Positions 7,901 through 14,395 of a DNA stretch of 64,000 bases are shown piece by piece. The stretch lies in the NCBI RefSeq assembly GCF_000716435.1, contig NZ_JNWO01000015.1, forward strand, positions 467,617 through 531,616, written 5' to 3'. The notes beneath the pieces are model-generated. The model saw only the letters and a list, made by a program, of their open reading frames with translations. It ran no database searches and had not been told where the DNA came from. The position numbers and the translations under genes are program-made. How positions within the stretch are numbered: the stretch's first letter is position 1; each line of letters opens with the position of its first letter. This stretch comes from Streptomyces xylophagus. Its GTDB lineage: Bacteria > Actinomycetota > Actinomycetes > Streptomycetales > Streptomycetaceae.

Positions 7901-9297
7901 AGACCCTGCGCACCCTGGCCGCCGCTCTCAGCCAGGCCCACGGCGCCGACGACGTCCACCTGTACGGCATCGACTGCGGCAACGGCGCGCTCAACGCCCT
8001 GACCGCGCTGCCGCACTGCGGCGCGGTCGTCGACCGCAACCAGATCGAGCGGTTGGGCCGGCTGCTGGACCGGCTGGGTGCCGAACTCACCGTGCGGCAG
8101 AGCGTGTTGGGCGCGCGTGGCACGGCCGACCTGTCCGAACTGCGCGGGAGCCAGTCCCCCGAGGAGCGGCTCGCCCACATCGTGCTGATGGTCGACCGGT
8201 TCGAGGTCTTCGAGCGCGAGTTCGCCTCGTACGACAACGGCAGCTACATGGAACGCATGATCCGCCTGCTGCGCGACGGAGCGGGCGTCGGTATCCACGT
8301 CGTCCTGGCCGGCGACCGGGTGCTCGGCAGCAGCCGGTTCTCCGGCACCACCGAGGACAAGATCGTCCTCAGGCTCAACGACCGCCAGGACTACTCCAGC
8401 GTCGGCATCCCCACCAAGTCCGCGCCGACCGACCCGGCGCCCGGGCGCGGCATCCGCACCCAGGACCTGAGCGAGGTGCAACTCGCGGTGCTGGGCGAGG
8501 ACTTGTCCGGCACCGCCCAGGCCGACATCCTGCTGGCCCTGGGCCGGGAACTGACCGAGCGCGAGTCCTCGGTCCCCGCCGATCGTCGCCCGATCCGCCT
8601 CGACGTGCTTCCCGACCGGGTCACGTACGAGGAGGCCATCGCCCTGCACACCCAGGCCGGGCCGATGCGCCCGCTGGTGGCCGTGGGCGGTGACGTCCTC
8701 ACCTCGCTCGGCCCCGACCTGACGGACGTACCGACCTTCGTCATCGCGGGACCGCCGCGCACCGGACGCAGCACCGCCCTGCTCGGCGCGGCGGAATCAC
8801 TGCTCGCGGCGGGCGCCGGCCTCATCGTGCTGGCGCCCCGGCGCTCGCCGCTGCGGCAACTGCTGGGACGGCCCGGTGTGGCCGCGCTCATCACCGACGC
8901 CGAGGTGACGGTCGACGAGTTCCGGCAGACCCTGGGCAGCGTGCCCGAGGAGTACGGCGTGATCGTCGTGGACGACGCCGAACTGTTCATGGGCGCCGAG
9001 ATCGACTCCGACCTCGCGCTGCTCGCACGCGGCGGCGCGGGCACCGGCTGGGGCGTCCTCGCCGCCGGCAACGCGGAGTCACTGGCACTGAGCCTGGCCG
9101 GCTGGATGGGCCAGGTGAAGCGCAACCGCACCGGCATGCTGCTCTCCCCGCAGGGCCTGAGCGACGGCGAGGTCATCGGCGTGAAGCTGACCCGGGGCGT
9201 CGTCGGCCAGGCCCCGCAACCGGGCCGGGGCCTGCTGCACCTGGGCGACGGCACGCTGCGCGCGGTCCAGGTACCGCTGCTCGAAGCGGAACTCTAA
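4906..9297 (+). CDS. eccC: T7SS FtsK/SpoIIIE-type ATPase, EssC/EccC family
   Basis: 1463 residues, the size of Firmicute EssC, starting at GTG 4906 behind AGAAGGATG. Residues ~1-185 hold a ubiquitin-like beta region followed by an FHA-like fold (VRVVSGPGAGTVFRLVPGDY). Two transmembrane helices lie at ~231-268. The first ATPase domain is canonical: Walker A GTTGSGKSELLQ (~residue 645), the family signature VLVDYKGGSAF and Walker B LLLVVDEFASM (~753). Domains two (GSPRSGRSQTLR, ~990) and three (GPPRTGRSTALL, ~1280) have Arg where the Walker A Lys should be. The protein would sit in the membrane and drive export of WXG100 partners. The FHA N-terminus and length resemble the EssC/YukB form more than the split mycobacterial EccCa/Cb. 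No EccB, EccD, EccE or MycP gene is visible nearby. Confidence 0.92.
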   Translation: MRLTVSVRDPQVEGVSTTVAVETEPSAQAGRLAAELARAVGYAGVAAGEPPLYIGPTPVEPHTTLQAAGVRDGMDLGLGAPVPREPEPEGRTEVRVVSGPGAGTVFRLVPGDYDIGSGPVCRVRLAEGTPALAARVRVRLDGSAQLLLTDGALLDGKPAPAPSPWREGSQLAVGDILLELTSQQTARAPLTPAQDGLGLEFNRPPRFLPPAAGAKFRLPTPPVKPDKRPIPLLPILLVPAASAVVAIFVTHRWSFVFIALLSPIAALITQFGGRKQAMLKYLEKKEEYEQTLARLRADIDAAVLGEQHNLRLSLPDPATLLQMAVQPSERLWERRWQDPDFLSVRVGTADLPSSISVDDPDQDEHRRSTVPTLNQVPVNVALRRAGVAGVAGPGATRLAGWLAAQAAALHSPTDLRLVVLAGPDGERDWSWIRWLPHTQAQGEDAYALIGSTAESLARRIGELGQLVASRVAAGSDLIRGGANGYPDILVVLEQARRARSLPGVIALLRDGPSVGVHTICIDREERLLPEECGAVVVTEAGASTSRVRTGSGAALENVRSDSPESDWYEHFARALAPLRGVGDSDESALPGAVRLLDLLKVEPPTAEAVVAGWSLGGRSTRAVLGIGYDGEFAVDLVRDGPHALIAGTTGSGKSELLQTLVATLAVVNRPDEMTFVLVDYKGGSAFAECADLPHTVGLVTDLDTRLVERALVSLGAELRRRETQLAQAGAKDIEDYLDKRSRGGNVLPPLPRLLLVVDEFASMVRELPDFISGLVNIAQRGRSLGIHMVLATQRPGGAVTPDIRANTNLRIALRTTDTSESRDIIDAPDSGEISPTNPGRAYARLGPSALLPFQSGRVGGRRPGGQPAEGTEVIVRAEPVTWQNLGGPLPSARSRGGSSAAQTEAVTDLAVLTGAIAQAARLADVPRQPSPWLPPLPALLPWTAPPSPKPTAEREAALPAVEYGMVDLPAQQTRTALVLDLDRAGHLHIVGSPRSGRSQTLRTLAAALSQAHGADDVHLYGIDCGNGALNALTALPHCGAVVDRNQIERLGRLLDRLGAELTVRQSVLGARGTADLSELRGSQSPEERLAHIVLMVDRFEVFEREFASYDNGSYMERMIRLLRDGAGVGIHVVLAGDRVLGSSRFSGTTEDKIVLRLNDRQDYSSVGIPTKSAPTDPAPGRGIRTQDLSEVQLAVLGEDLSGTAQADILLALGRELTERESSVPADRRPIRLDVLPDRVTYEEAIALHTQAGPMRPLVAVGGDVLTSLGPDLTDVPTFVIAGPPRTGRSTALLGAAESLLAAGAGLIVLAPRRSPLRQLLGRPGVAALITDAEVTVDEFRQTLGSVPEEYGVIVVDDAELFMGAEIDSDLALLARGGAGTGWGVLAAGNAESLALSLAGWMGQVKRNRTGMLLSPQGLSDGEVIGVKLTRGVVGQAPQPGRGLLHLGDGTLRAVQVPLLEAEL

Positions 9298-9302
9298 AAG
9301 CG

Positions 9303-9341
9303 GGAGGTGCACCCCCAAGTCCCCCCTTGGAGTGCACCTCC
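9303..9341. terminator. Hairpin terminator after eccC
   Basis: GGAGGTGCAC (9303-9312) pairs perfectly with GTGCACCTCC (9332-9341), with further CCAAG/CTTGG pairing inside. It starts 6 bases after the ATPase stop codon. Confidence 0.7.
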
Positions 9342-9380
9342 TTCCCGCCCGCAGCCCAGGACCTGCACGGCGGGACAGCG

Positions 9381-9415
9381 AAGGGCGGCCGGACCCAAAA
9401 GGTCCGGCCGCCCTT
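9381..9415. terminator. 15-bp perfect stem, probably bidirectional terminator
   Basis: AAGGGCGGCCGGACC (9381-9395), a CAAAA loop, then the exact complement (9401-9415). It lies between the convergent eccC and 218-residue protein genes and could stop transcription from both sides. Confidence 0.8.
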
Positions 9416-9438
9416 CTGCGTGGCGTACGACGTGGGGC

Positions 9439-10095
9439 TCAGGCGGCGACGCCCTCGCTCCCCGCGGCCTCGGCGCCGTCCGGGGAGACCTGGACACCGT
9501 CGTCCGTCACGAAGCGGAAGGTGCAGGTGATGGCGTCGAAAAGGTCGTACACCTCGTTCTTCAGCGGCAGGTTGGGACTCGCGAGGGTCACCACGAGGAA
9601 GTCCTCCGTGCTGCCCGGCACCGGCATCATGGTGTGCATCGTCAGCAGCTTGACGTCGATGTCCCCGGTCAGCCGGGTCACCTCGGTGCCGGTGACGCGG
9701 GCCACCGTGCCCACATGGGGGACCTTCGCCGACGTGATGACCCGGTCCTTGGGCGCCACTCCGCTCGCCGAGGAGACACCGAGCCGCGCGGACAGCACGG
9801 GGAGGGTGAGCTCCTCACCCGTGGGCGTGCTGACGGCGAAGACCATGCCGTACGCCATGAAGAGGCCCTCGGTGTACATCGTCGCCGTGCCCGAGGCCAG
9901 CAGCGCACCGTAGCGGCGGGCCGCCCGCGTCACCTCCCGGCCCTGCCGGAACATGTCGTTGATCCGGGCCTTCTCGCGGGGGTCGTCGGTCGAGGCCAGG
10001 GCCTGCGCGCGGGTCCTGGCCAGCTCCTCGCCGCTCAGGTCGACCTGCTCCCAGGAGTCCGGGATGTCCAGCAGAAAACGCTGTGCGGTGCTCAC
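9439..10095 (-). CDS. Unknown protein paired with a WXG100 protein
   Basis: 218 residues starting at GTG 10095, whose first four bases overlap the stop of the upstream WXG100 gene (GTGA), so the two are co-translated. It begins FLLDIPDSWEQVDLSGEEL. It has no signal peptide or transmembrane helix and looks like a soluble mixed alpha/beta domain ending in FDAITCTFRFVTDDG. I do not recognise a named domain. Tight coupling to a WXG100 gene under the locus-specific promoter suggests a chaperone (EspG-like in role, not in visible sequence), an immunity factor or a secretion adaptor. That is inference from context only. Confidence 0.65.
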   Translation of the reverse strand: MSTAQRFLLDIPDSWEQVDLSGEELARTRAQALASTDDPREKARINDMFRQGREVTRAARRYGALLASGTATMYTEGLFMAYGMVFAVSTPTGEELTLPVLSARLGVSSASGVAPKDRVITSAKVPHVGTVARVTGTEVTRLTGDIDVKLLTMHTMMPVPGSTEDFLVVTLASPNLPLKNEVYDLFDAITCTFRFVTDDGVQVSPDGAEAAGSEGVAA

Positions 10096-10385
10096 TTGCC
10101 GCTCCCGCTGTCGAGGTTCGACACCGCGTCCAGGTCGGTCTTCTCGAAGGAGTCCAGGATGCTGCCGATGGCGTCCTTGATGCCCACCACCTGCTTCTGC
10201 AACTGGCCCTTGCCGTCGTCCCACTTGTTCTCGAAGTTCTGGGCGGAGCCGCGGGAGAGCTCGGGCCCGAACGCCGCGTCGAAGTCGAACGTGTTGTGTC
10301 CGATGTCGATGAAGTCGTGCACGAAACCCAACATGTCCTGGGCTTCTTTGAGTTCACTCCCGGGGATGTTGACGTCCGACGCCAC
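10092..10385 (-). CDS. WXG100-family protein (EsxB-like)
   Basis: 97 residues starting at GTG 10385 with GGGAG 8 bases upstream; a longer frame is open upstream, but this start gives exact family length. The turn motif is KWDDGKG, a Trp-X-X-Gly variant, at about residue 56. Flanking helices are ELKEAQDMLGFVHDFIDIG and GQLQKQVVGIKDAIGSILDS. It is the first gene of a two-gene operon with the 218-residue protein and is transcribed from the ECF-type promoter at 10464-10492, back-to-back with the lipoprotein promoter. It probably forms a heterodimer with the other small WXG protein or with its operon partner. Confidence 0.78.
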   Translation of the reverse strand: MASDVNIPGSELKEAQDMLGFVHDFIDIGHNTFDFDAAFGPELSRGSAQNFENKWDDGKGQLQKQVVGIKDAIGSILDSFEKTDLDAVSNLDSGSGK

Positions 10386-10463
10386 TGCGGGCTCCCGTTT
10401 CTGTGAGGTGGGGATTCGTCTCTGGTCCGTCTCAGGTCCGGCTCTGTTCCGTCTCTGTGGGGG

Positions 10464-10492
10464 ACACGAGGTCCGAGGCCCGAAACGTTCAC
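10464..10492 (-). promoter_or_regulatory. ECF-type promoter of the WXG100/unknown operon
   Basis: On the minus strand, GTGAACGTTT (10492-10483), a 14-base spacer, then CGTGT (10468-10464). It is divergent from, and only 5 bases away from, the -35 block of the lipoprotein promoter. Confidence 0.6.
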
Positions 10493-10497
10493 CGCCG

Positions 10498-10526
10498 TTG
10501 AACCTTTGCCGCCGGCTGTCTCGTGT
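10498..10526 (+). promoter_or_regulatory. ECF-type promoter of the lipoprotein gene
   Basis: TTGAACCTTT (10498-10507), a 14-base spacer, CGTGT (10522-10526). The ATG lies only 8 bases after the -10 block and has no Shine-Dalgarno sequence, so the transcript is probably leaderless. Confidence 0.6.
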
Positions 10527-10533
10527 TGTCCAC

Positions 10534-11208
10534 ATGACCCCGCTCCTGACCCGCCCGCTGTCCTCAAAGAGCACCGCGCGCCGTGCCGTTGTCGCATCCC
10601 TCCTCGCCCTGACCGGTGTGGCGAGCCTCTCGGCCTGTGGCAAGACGATCTCCATCGGCGACAGTTCGGCGCCCGCAGCCTCGTCGCCCGCCTCGGCATC
10701 TCCCTCGGCCACGACGTCGACGTCGGGTCAGGGAGGGGGCAACTCGGCGCTGCAGGTGGTCGATTCGACGGCGAAGGACGCCGGCCTCACCGGCACCGGC
10801 GGGACCGTGGTCGGAGCGGTGGTGCAGGAAGCGCCGCCCAAGTGGGTGCAGTTGTCGGCGGTGACCTCGACGTCGCTCTCCTCGCCGCATCTGATCAACA
10901 TCAACCAGGCGGCGCTGTACCGCTTCGACAAGGACACCGCGTCCCCGTCCCAGTCGAACTGCAACGACGACTGCGCGGTGAAGTGGCCGCCCGTGACCAT
11001 CGAGGAGGGCGGCAACGTCTATCTCGCGGGCGTGAACCCGAAGGAGGTCGGAGCCATCCGCCGCCAGGACGGTCAGGTCCAGATCACCGTCGGTGGCTGG
11101 CCCGTCTACCGCTTCTCCGGCGACAGCAAGCCGGGTGACCTCAACGGCCAGGGCGTCGGCGGCACTTGGTTCGCGGTGGGCCCGACCGGCGACAAGGCGA
11201 CGAGCTGA
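10534..11208 (+). CDS. Lipoprotein with tandem Y-X4-D secreted repeats (Lipoprotein_15 type)
   Basis: 224 residues. The N-terminus is a lipoprotein signal with lipobox LSAC (Cys35), followed by a Ser/Ala/Thr-rich linker to ~75. The remainder contains two copies of the Y-X4-D motif (LYRFDKD and VYRFSGD), each in a repeat with a Trp-Pro or Trp-Phe element (VKWPPV, GTWFAV). This is the pattern of the 'secreted repeat with Y-X4-D motif' family (PF03640), whose role is unknown. It would be anchored on the outer face of the membrane. It shares the locus-specific ECF promoter, so it is probably a member of the same regulon as the T7SS genes. Confidence 0.8.
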   Translation: MTPLLTRPLSSKSTARRAVVASLLALTGVASLSACGKTISIGDSSAPAASSPASASPSATTSTSGQGGGNSALQVVDSTAKDAGLTGTGGTVVGAVVQEAPPKWVQLSAVTSTSLSSPHLININQAALYRFDKDTASPSQSNCNDDCAVKWPPVTIEEGGNVYLAGVNPKEVGAIRRQDGQVQITVGGWPVYRFSGDSKPGDLNGQGVGGTWFAVGPTGDKATS

Positions 11209-11236
11209 ACCCGCCTGTCGGACCCACCGGTTGGAC

Positions 11237-12259
11237 CTACGAGCCGGTCGTCCCGAAGGTGATCCTGTAGTAGCAGGCCCCTTTGCACGGCATCGTCGCC
11301 CCGTCGTCGAAGGCGTACGAATAGGCATAGGGGGCCGCCCGCTTGAAGACCTGGGTGTAGTCGACCGGCCACTTCGACGGGACGCAGTTCTCGCGGCCCG
11401 CCCAGGCACCCCGGCAGCAGTACGTGTCGCCGCCGAACGCCGCGCAGGGCGGCTTGCAGCCGACGACCTGGCCGCCCGAGGTGGCCTGCATCGCGGTGGG
11501 GCAGTCGACGTCCGAGGTGCAGACGCCCTTGTAGCAGCCGGTGGAGCTGACCGGGTCGGTGGTCGTGGTGTGCGAGATGTTGATCCACATCGGCAGGTTG
11601 GAACCGTCGACCATGCTCACGTCGTAGAAGTCCATCCCCGCGTACGCGTCGAACGTGAACTCACCCAGTGTGGTGGGCGGGTTGGCGCCGGTGCACACGC
11701 TGGTGCAGTCGCCGGTCGCGCAATGACCGGCGGCCGTCGAGGTGCAGCCCGTGCGGCCCCAGATCCGGCCGCCCCAGTTGTTCGCCACGGTCACCGACAG
11801 GCTCTGGCCCGGGGCGAGTTGGCGTCCCGACGGGTAGACGGACGTGTTGGTGACGACCGCCCACACCGTCTTCGGGGTGCGGTTGACGACCGTGATCAGG
11901 CGTTTGCCGGCGGGGGCGGCCGAGGGCTGGTCCGGTGCCGGTTGGTTCGCCTTGGCGGTCGGTTTGGGTGTGCTCTTCTTCGACGCGCCGGCCTTGGGGG
12001 AGGGGGAAGCCGAAGGCGACGGGGAGGCCGAGGCGCTGTTGCTCACCGAGGGGGAGGGCGTGGCGCTGCGGGACACGGCCGGGCGCGCGGCCGTGTCCTG
12101 GTGGGCCGTCGTGCGCGTGCCGCCCGTTCCGGACGGCGTCCACACGCTGTAGGCGATCAGCACGGTGGCGGCCGTCGCGACGGCGGCTGCCGCGACGTAC
12201 CACCAGCGTCGGCGGTGTCCTCGCGGGCTCGCGCCGTGTCTTCTGCGTCCTCGTGCCAT
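11237..12259 (-). CDS. Membrane-anchored thaumatin-like protein
   Basis: 340 residues starting at ATG 12259. A basic N-terminus and one transmembrane helix (~19-40) are followed by a Ser/Pro/Lys linker (~60-112) and a C-terminal thaumatin domain (~118-340). Thaumatin hallmarks are plain: TVVNRTPKTVWA at the start, GRIWGRTGC, LGEFTFDAYAGMDFYDVS, SNLPMWI, DCPTAMQ, CKPPCAAF and a C-terminal YSYAFDDGATMPCKG. It has 14 cysteines against the 16 usual in plant thaumatins. Eukaryotic members bind or hydrolyse beta-1,3-glucan of fungal walls. The domain should face outward. It is divergent from the sigma-GH128 fusion gene, and a second thaumatin gene lies on the other side of that fusion. Confidence 0.88.
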   Translation of the reverse strand: MARGRRRHGASPRGHRRRWWYVAAAAVATAATVLIAYSVWTPSGTGGTRTTAHQDTAARPAVSRSATPSPSVSNSASASPSPSASPSPKAGASKKSTPKPTAKANQPAPDQPSAAPAGKRLITVVNRTPKTVWAVVTNTSVYPSGRQLAPGQSLSVTVANNWGGRIWGRTGCTSTAAGHCATGDCTSVCTGANPPTTLGEFTFDAYAGMDFYDVSMVDGSNLPMWINISHTTTTDPVSSTGCYKGVCTSDVDCPTAMQATSGGQVVGCKPPCAAFGGDTYCCRGAWAGRENCVPSKWPVDYTQVFKRAAPYAYSYAFDDGATMPCKGACYYRITFGTTGS

Positions 12260-12339
12260 CGTCCTCGCGCCTTCCTGATGCTCTTCGGATGCGGTCCAGA
12301 TGCGGTCCTGCCTATCGGTGACCTTCTCGGGAGCGGCTC

Positions 12340-12383
12340 GACAACATAAATTCGGACGCGACCGGCTGATTTCTTTTGTTGTC
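12340..12383. promoter_or_regulatory. A/T-rich divergent control region with inverted repeat
   Basis: GACAACA (12340-12346) and TGTTGTC (12377-12383) form an inverted repeat with a 30-base spacer inside an A/T-rich stretch between the divergent thaumatin and sigma-GH128 genes. It may be an operator or promoter pair; the role is unproven. Confidence 0.3.
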
Positions 12384-12469
12384 CTGTTTTCTGTAGTCCT
12401 TGCGCGCGTCGGCGGTCTCCGAACCAGAGAGATGCCACGGCCGGACCACACGCGGAGGAACGAACCCAG

Positions 12470-14338
12470 ATGACCGAGAAGCCCAGGAGCGGACCCGACG
12501 CGGGCGTGGTGACGGCCGCGTGCGCGGGCGACCGGCAGGCCCTGGACCACCTGCTGACGCAGTGCCTGCCGCTGGTCTACAACATCGTCGGCCGGGCCCT
12601 GAACGGTCACGCCGACGTCGATGACGTCGTACAGGAGACGCTGTTGCGCATGGTCCGGGGGCTGCCGAAGCTGCGGGACCCGTCCGCTTTCCGGTCCTGG
12701 CTGGTGGCGATCACGATCCGGCAGGTGCGGGACCGCGAACAGGCGCGGGCGGCGGACCGTGGCCGCAGGGCGCATCTGGAGGACGCGGAGGCGATCACCG
12801 ACCCCGCGCTCGACTTCGCCGGACTGACCATCCTGCGGCTGGGGCTGACCGAGCAGCGCCGTGAGGTCGTCGAGGCCACGCGCTGGCTCGACCCGGACGA
12901 CCAGGAACTGCTCTCGCTGTGGTGGCTGGAGGAGACCGGCGAACTCGAACGCGCCGATCTCGCCGGTGCGTTGGGGCTCTCCGACCGGCACGCCTCGGTA
13001 CGGGTGCAGCGCATGAAGAAGCAGATGGAGGTCTCGCGGGTCGTGGTGCGGGCGCTGGTGGCCGCGCCGCGCTGCGCGGAACTGGACGAGACGGCCTCGA
13101 CCTGGGACGGCACGCCAAGTGCCTTGTGGCGCAAGCGGTTTGCCCGGCACATACGCGGGTGCGGGGTGTGCCAGGGGCTGGACGAGGGACTGCTCCCGAT
13201 GGACCGGCTGCTCAGCGGGCTGCCGCTGGTGGCGGTGCCGGCCCGGTTCGACGTGTCCCGGGTGCTGGACGCCGTATCAACTACGGCTCCCTCAGGGCAT
13301 GGTGGCGCGCGGCGGCGGCACGGACGAGGGCGCCGGTCCGGCCGTATCGGCGGCAAGCAGGTCGTGGGTGGTTCGGCGGCGGTCGCCGTCGCCGTGGTGG
13401 CCGCGCTGGTCGCGCCCCGGCTGACGGGCGGTTCCTCTCCTACGACGGCCGTGGCATCGCCGTCTCCCACCCCGGTGGTCAGTGTCACGCCGAGCCCCAC
13501 GCCCTCGGCCACTCCCAGCGCGTCCCCTTCACCTTCACCGAAGGCCAAGCCGAGCCCCTCTCCCGCGAAGCACACCGCAGCCGCCCCCGCGCACATCGCC
13601 TCCGGCGCCAAGAAGGGCGTCGGGGTGTGGTCGTTCGGCGGGGTGAGCCAGGCGCTCGCGGCGAGCGGGGCGAGCTGGTACTACACCTGGTCCGCTCAGC
13701 ATTCGGGCATCACGACTCCCTCGTCGGGGTCGTTCGTTCCCATGATCTGGGGCGCGAAGTCCGTCACCGACTCCTCGCTCGCGCAGGCCCGGCAGTACGG
13801 CCCGTATCTGCTGGGGTTCAACGAACCGGACATGGCGCAGCAGTCGAACATGACGGTCGAGCAGGCGTTGGAGCTGTGGCCCAAGCTCATGGCGGCGGGC
13901 AAGGTCCTGGGCAGCCCGGCGGTCGCGTACGGCGGGGACACGGCGGGTGGCTGGCTGGACCGGTTCATGTCCGGAGCCCGGGCGAAGGGCTATCGCGTCG
14001 ACTTCATCACCCTGCACTGGTACGGCGGCGACTTCCGCACCCCGCAGGCCGTGCAGCAGCTGAAGTCGTATCTGGCCGCCGTGTACGCGCGCTACCACAA
14101 GCCGATCTGGCTCACCGAGTACGCGCTGATCGACTTCTCCCAGGGGACCCGCTTCCCGTCCGCGCAACAGCAGGCGGACTTCGTCACCGCGTCCACCAAG
14201 GCGCTGGACGGCCTGTCCTATGTGCAGCGTTACGCGTGGTTCGGGCTGGGCGCGGACCCGGCGAAGCCGAGCAGTGGGCTGTTCACGAACGGTACGACGA
14301 CCACCGCGGCAGGGCGGGCCTTCCAGGCGGCGGGCTGA
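12470..14338 (+). CDS. ECF sigma factor fused to a zinc-finger-like motif, TM helix and GH128 domain
   Basis: 622 residues starting at ATG 12470 (upstream GGAGGAACG). Residues ~15-95 are sigma region 2 (DVDDVVQETLLRMVRGLP, FRSWLVAITIRQVRDREQ). Residues ~125-185 are region 4 (ERADLAGALGLSDRHASVRVQRMKK). H227-X3-C231-X2-C234 follows, matching the HxxxCxxC core of zinc-binding anti-sigma domains. A single transmembrane helix lies at ~302-320, then a Ser/Thr/Pro linker, then a GH128-type glycosyl hydrolase core (~382-622) with FNEPD (Glu452) and WLTEY (Glu550) as likely acid/base and nucleophile. The N-terminus is cytoplasmic and the hydrolase external. GH128 enzymes cleave beta-1,3-glucan. The layout implies a membrane-tethered sigma factor released or modulated on glucan contact (inference). 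Confidence 0.88.
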   Translation: MTEKPRSGPDAGVVTAACAGDRQALDHLLTQCLPLVYNIVGRALNGHADVDDVVQETLLRMVRGLPKLRDPSAFRSWLVAITIRQVRDREQARAADRGRRAHLEDAEAITDPALDFAGLTILRLGLTEQRREVVEATRWLDPDDQELLSLWWLEETGELERADLAGALGLSDRHASVRVQRMKKQMEVSRVVVRALVAAPRCAELDETASTWDGTPSALWRKRFARHIRGCGVCQGLDEGLLPMDRLLSGLPLVAVPARFDVSRVLDAVSTTAPSGHGGARRRHGRGRRSGRIGGKQVVGGSAAVAVAVVAALVAPRLTGGSSPTTAVASPSPTPVVSVTPSPTPSATPSASPSPSPKAKPSPSPAKHTAAAPAHIASGAKKGVGVWSFGGVSQALAASGASWYYTWSAQHSGITTPSSGSFVPMIWGAKSVTDSSLAQARQYGPYLLGFNEPDMAQQSNMTVEQALELWPKLMAAGKVLGSPAVAYGGDTAGGWLDRFMSGARAKGYRVDFITLHWYGGDFRTPQAVQQLKSYLAAVYARYHKPIWLTEYALIDFSQGTRFPSAQQQADFVTASTKALDGLSYVQRYAWFGLGADPAKPSSGLFTNGTTTTAAGRAFQAAG

Positions 14339-14350
14339 CGCGCACAGGAG

Positions 14351-14379
14351 GGGCGCCCGGCCGCACGGGACGGGCGCCC
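14351..14379. terminator. Hairpin between convergent sigma-GH128 and second thaumatin genes
   Basis: GGGCGCCC at 14351-14358 and again at 14372-14379 can pair around a short GGCCGCACGGGAC loop. No T-run follows. Confidence 0.45.
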
Positions 14380-14395
14380 ACCTCGGCTGTCGCGG

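Noticed and set aside
4408..8649. A 1413-codon open frame on the minus strand opposite the secretion ATPase.
   Set aside because: It is a G+C-bias shadow of the EssC-like gene. Its composition is Gly/Val/Asp/Gln-rich with no recognisable domain, and the plus-strand frame has clear motifs throughout.
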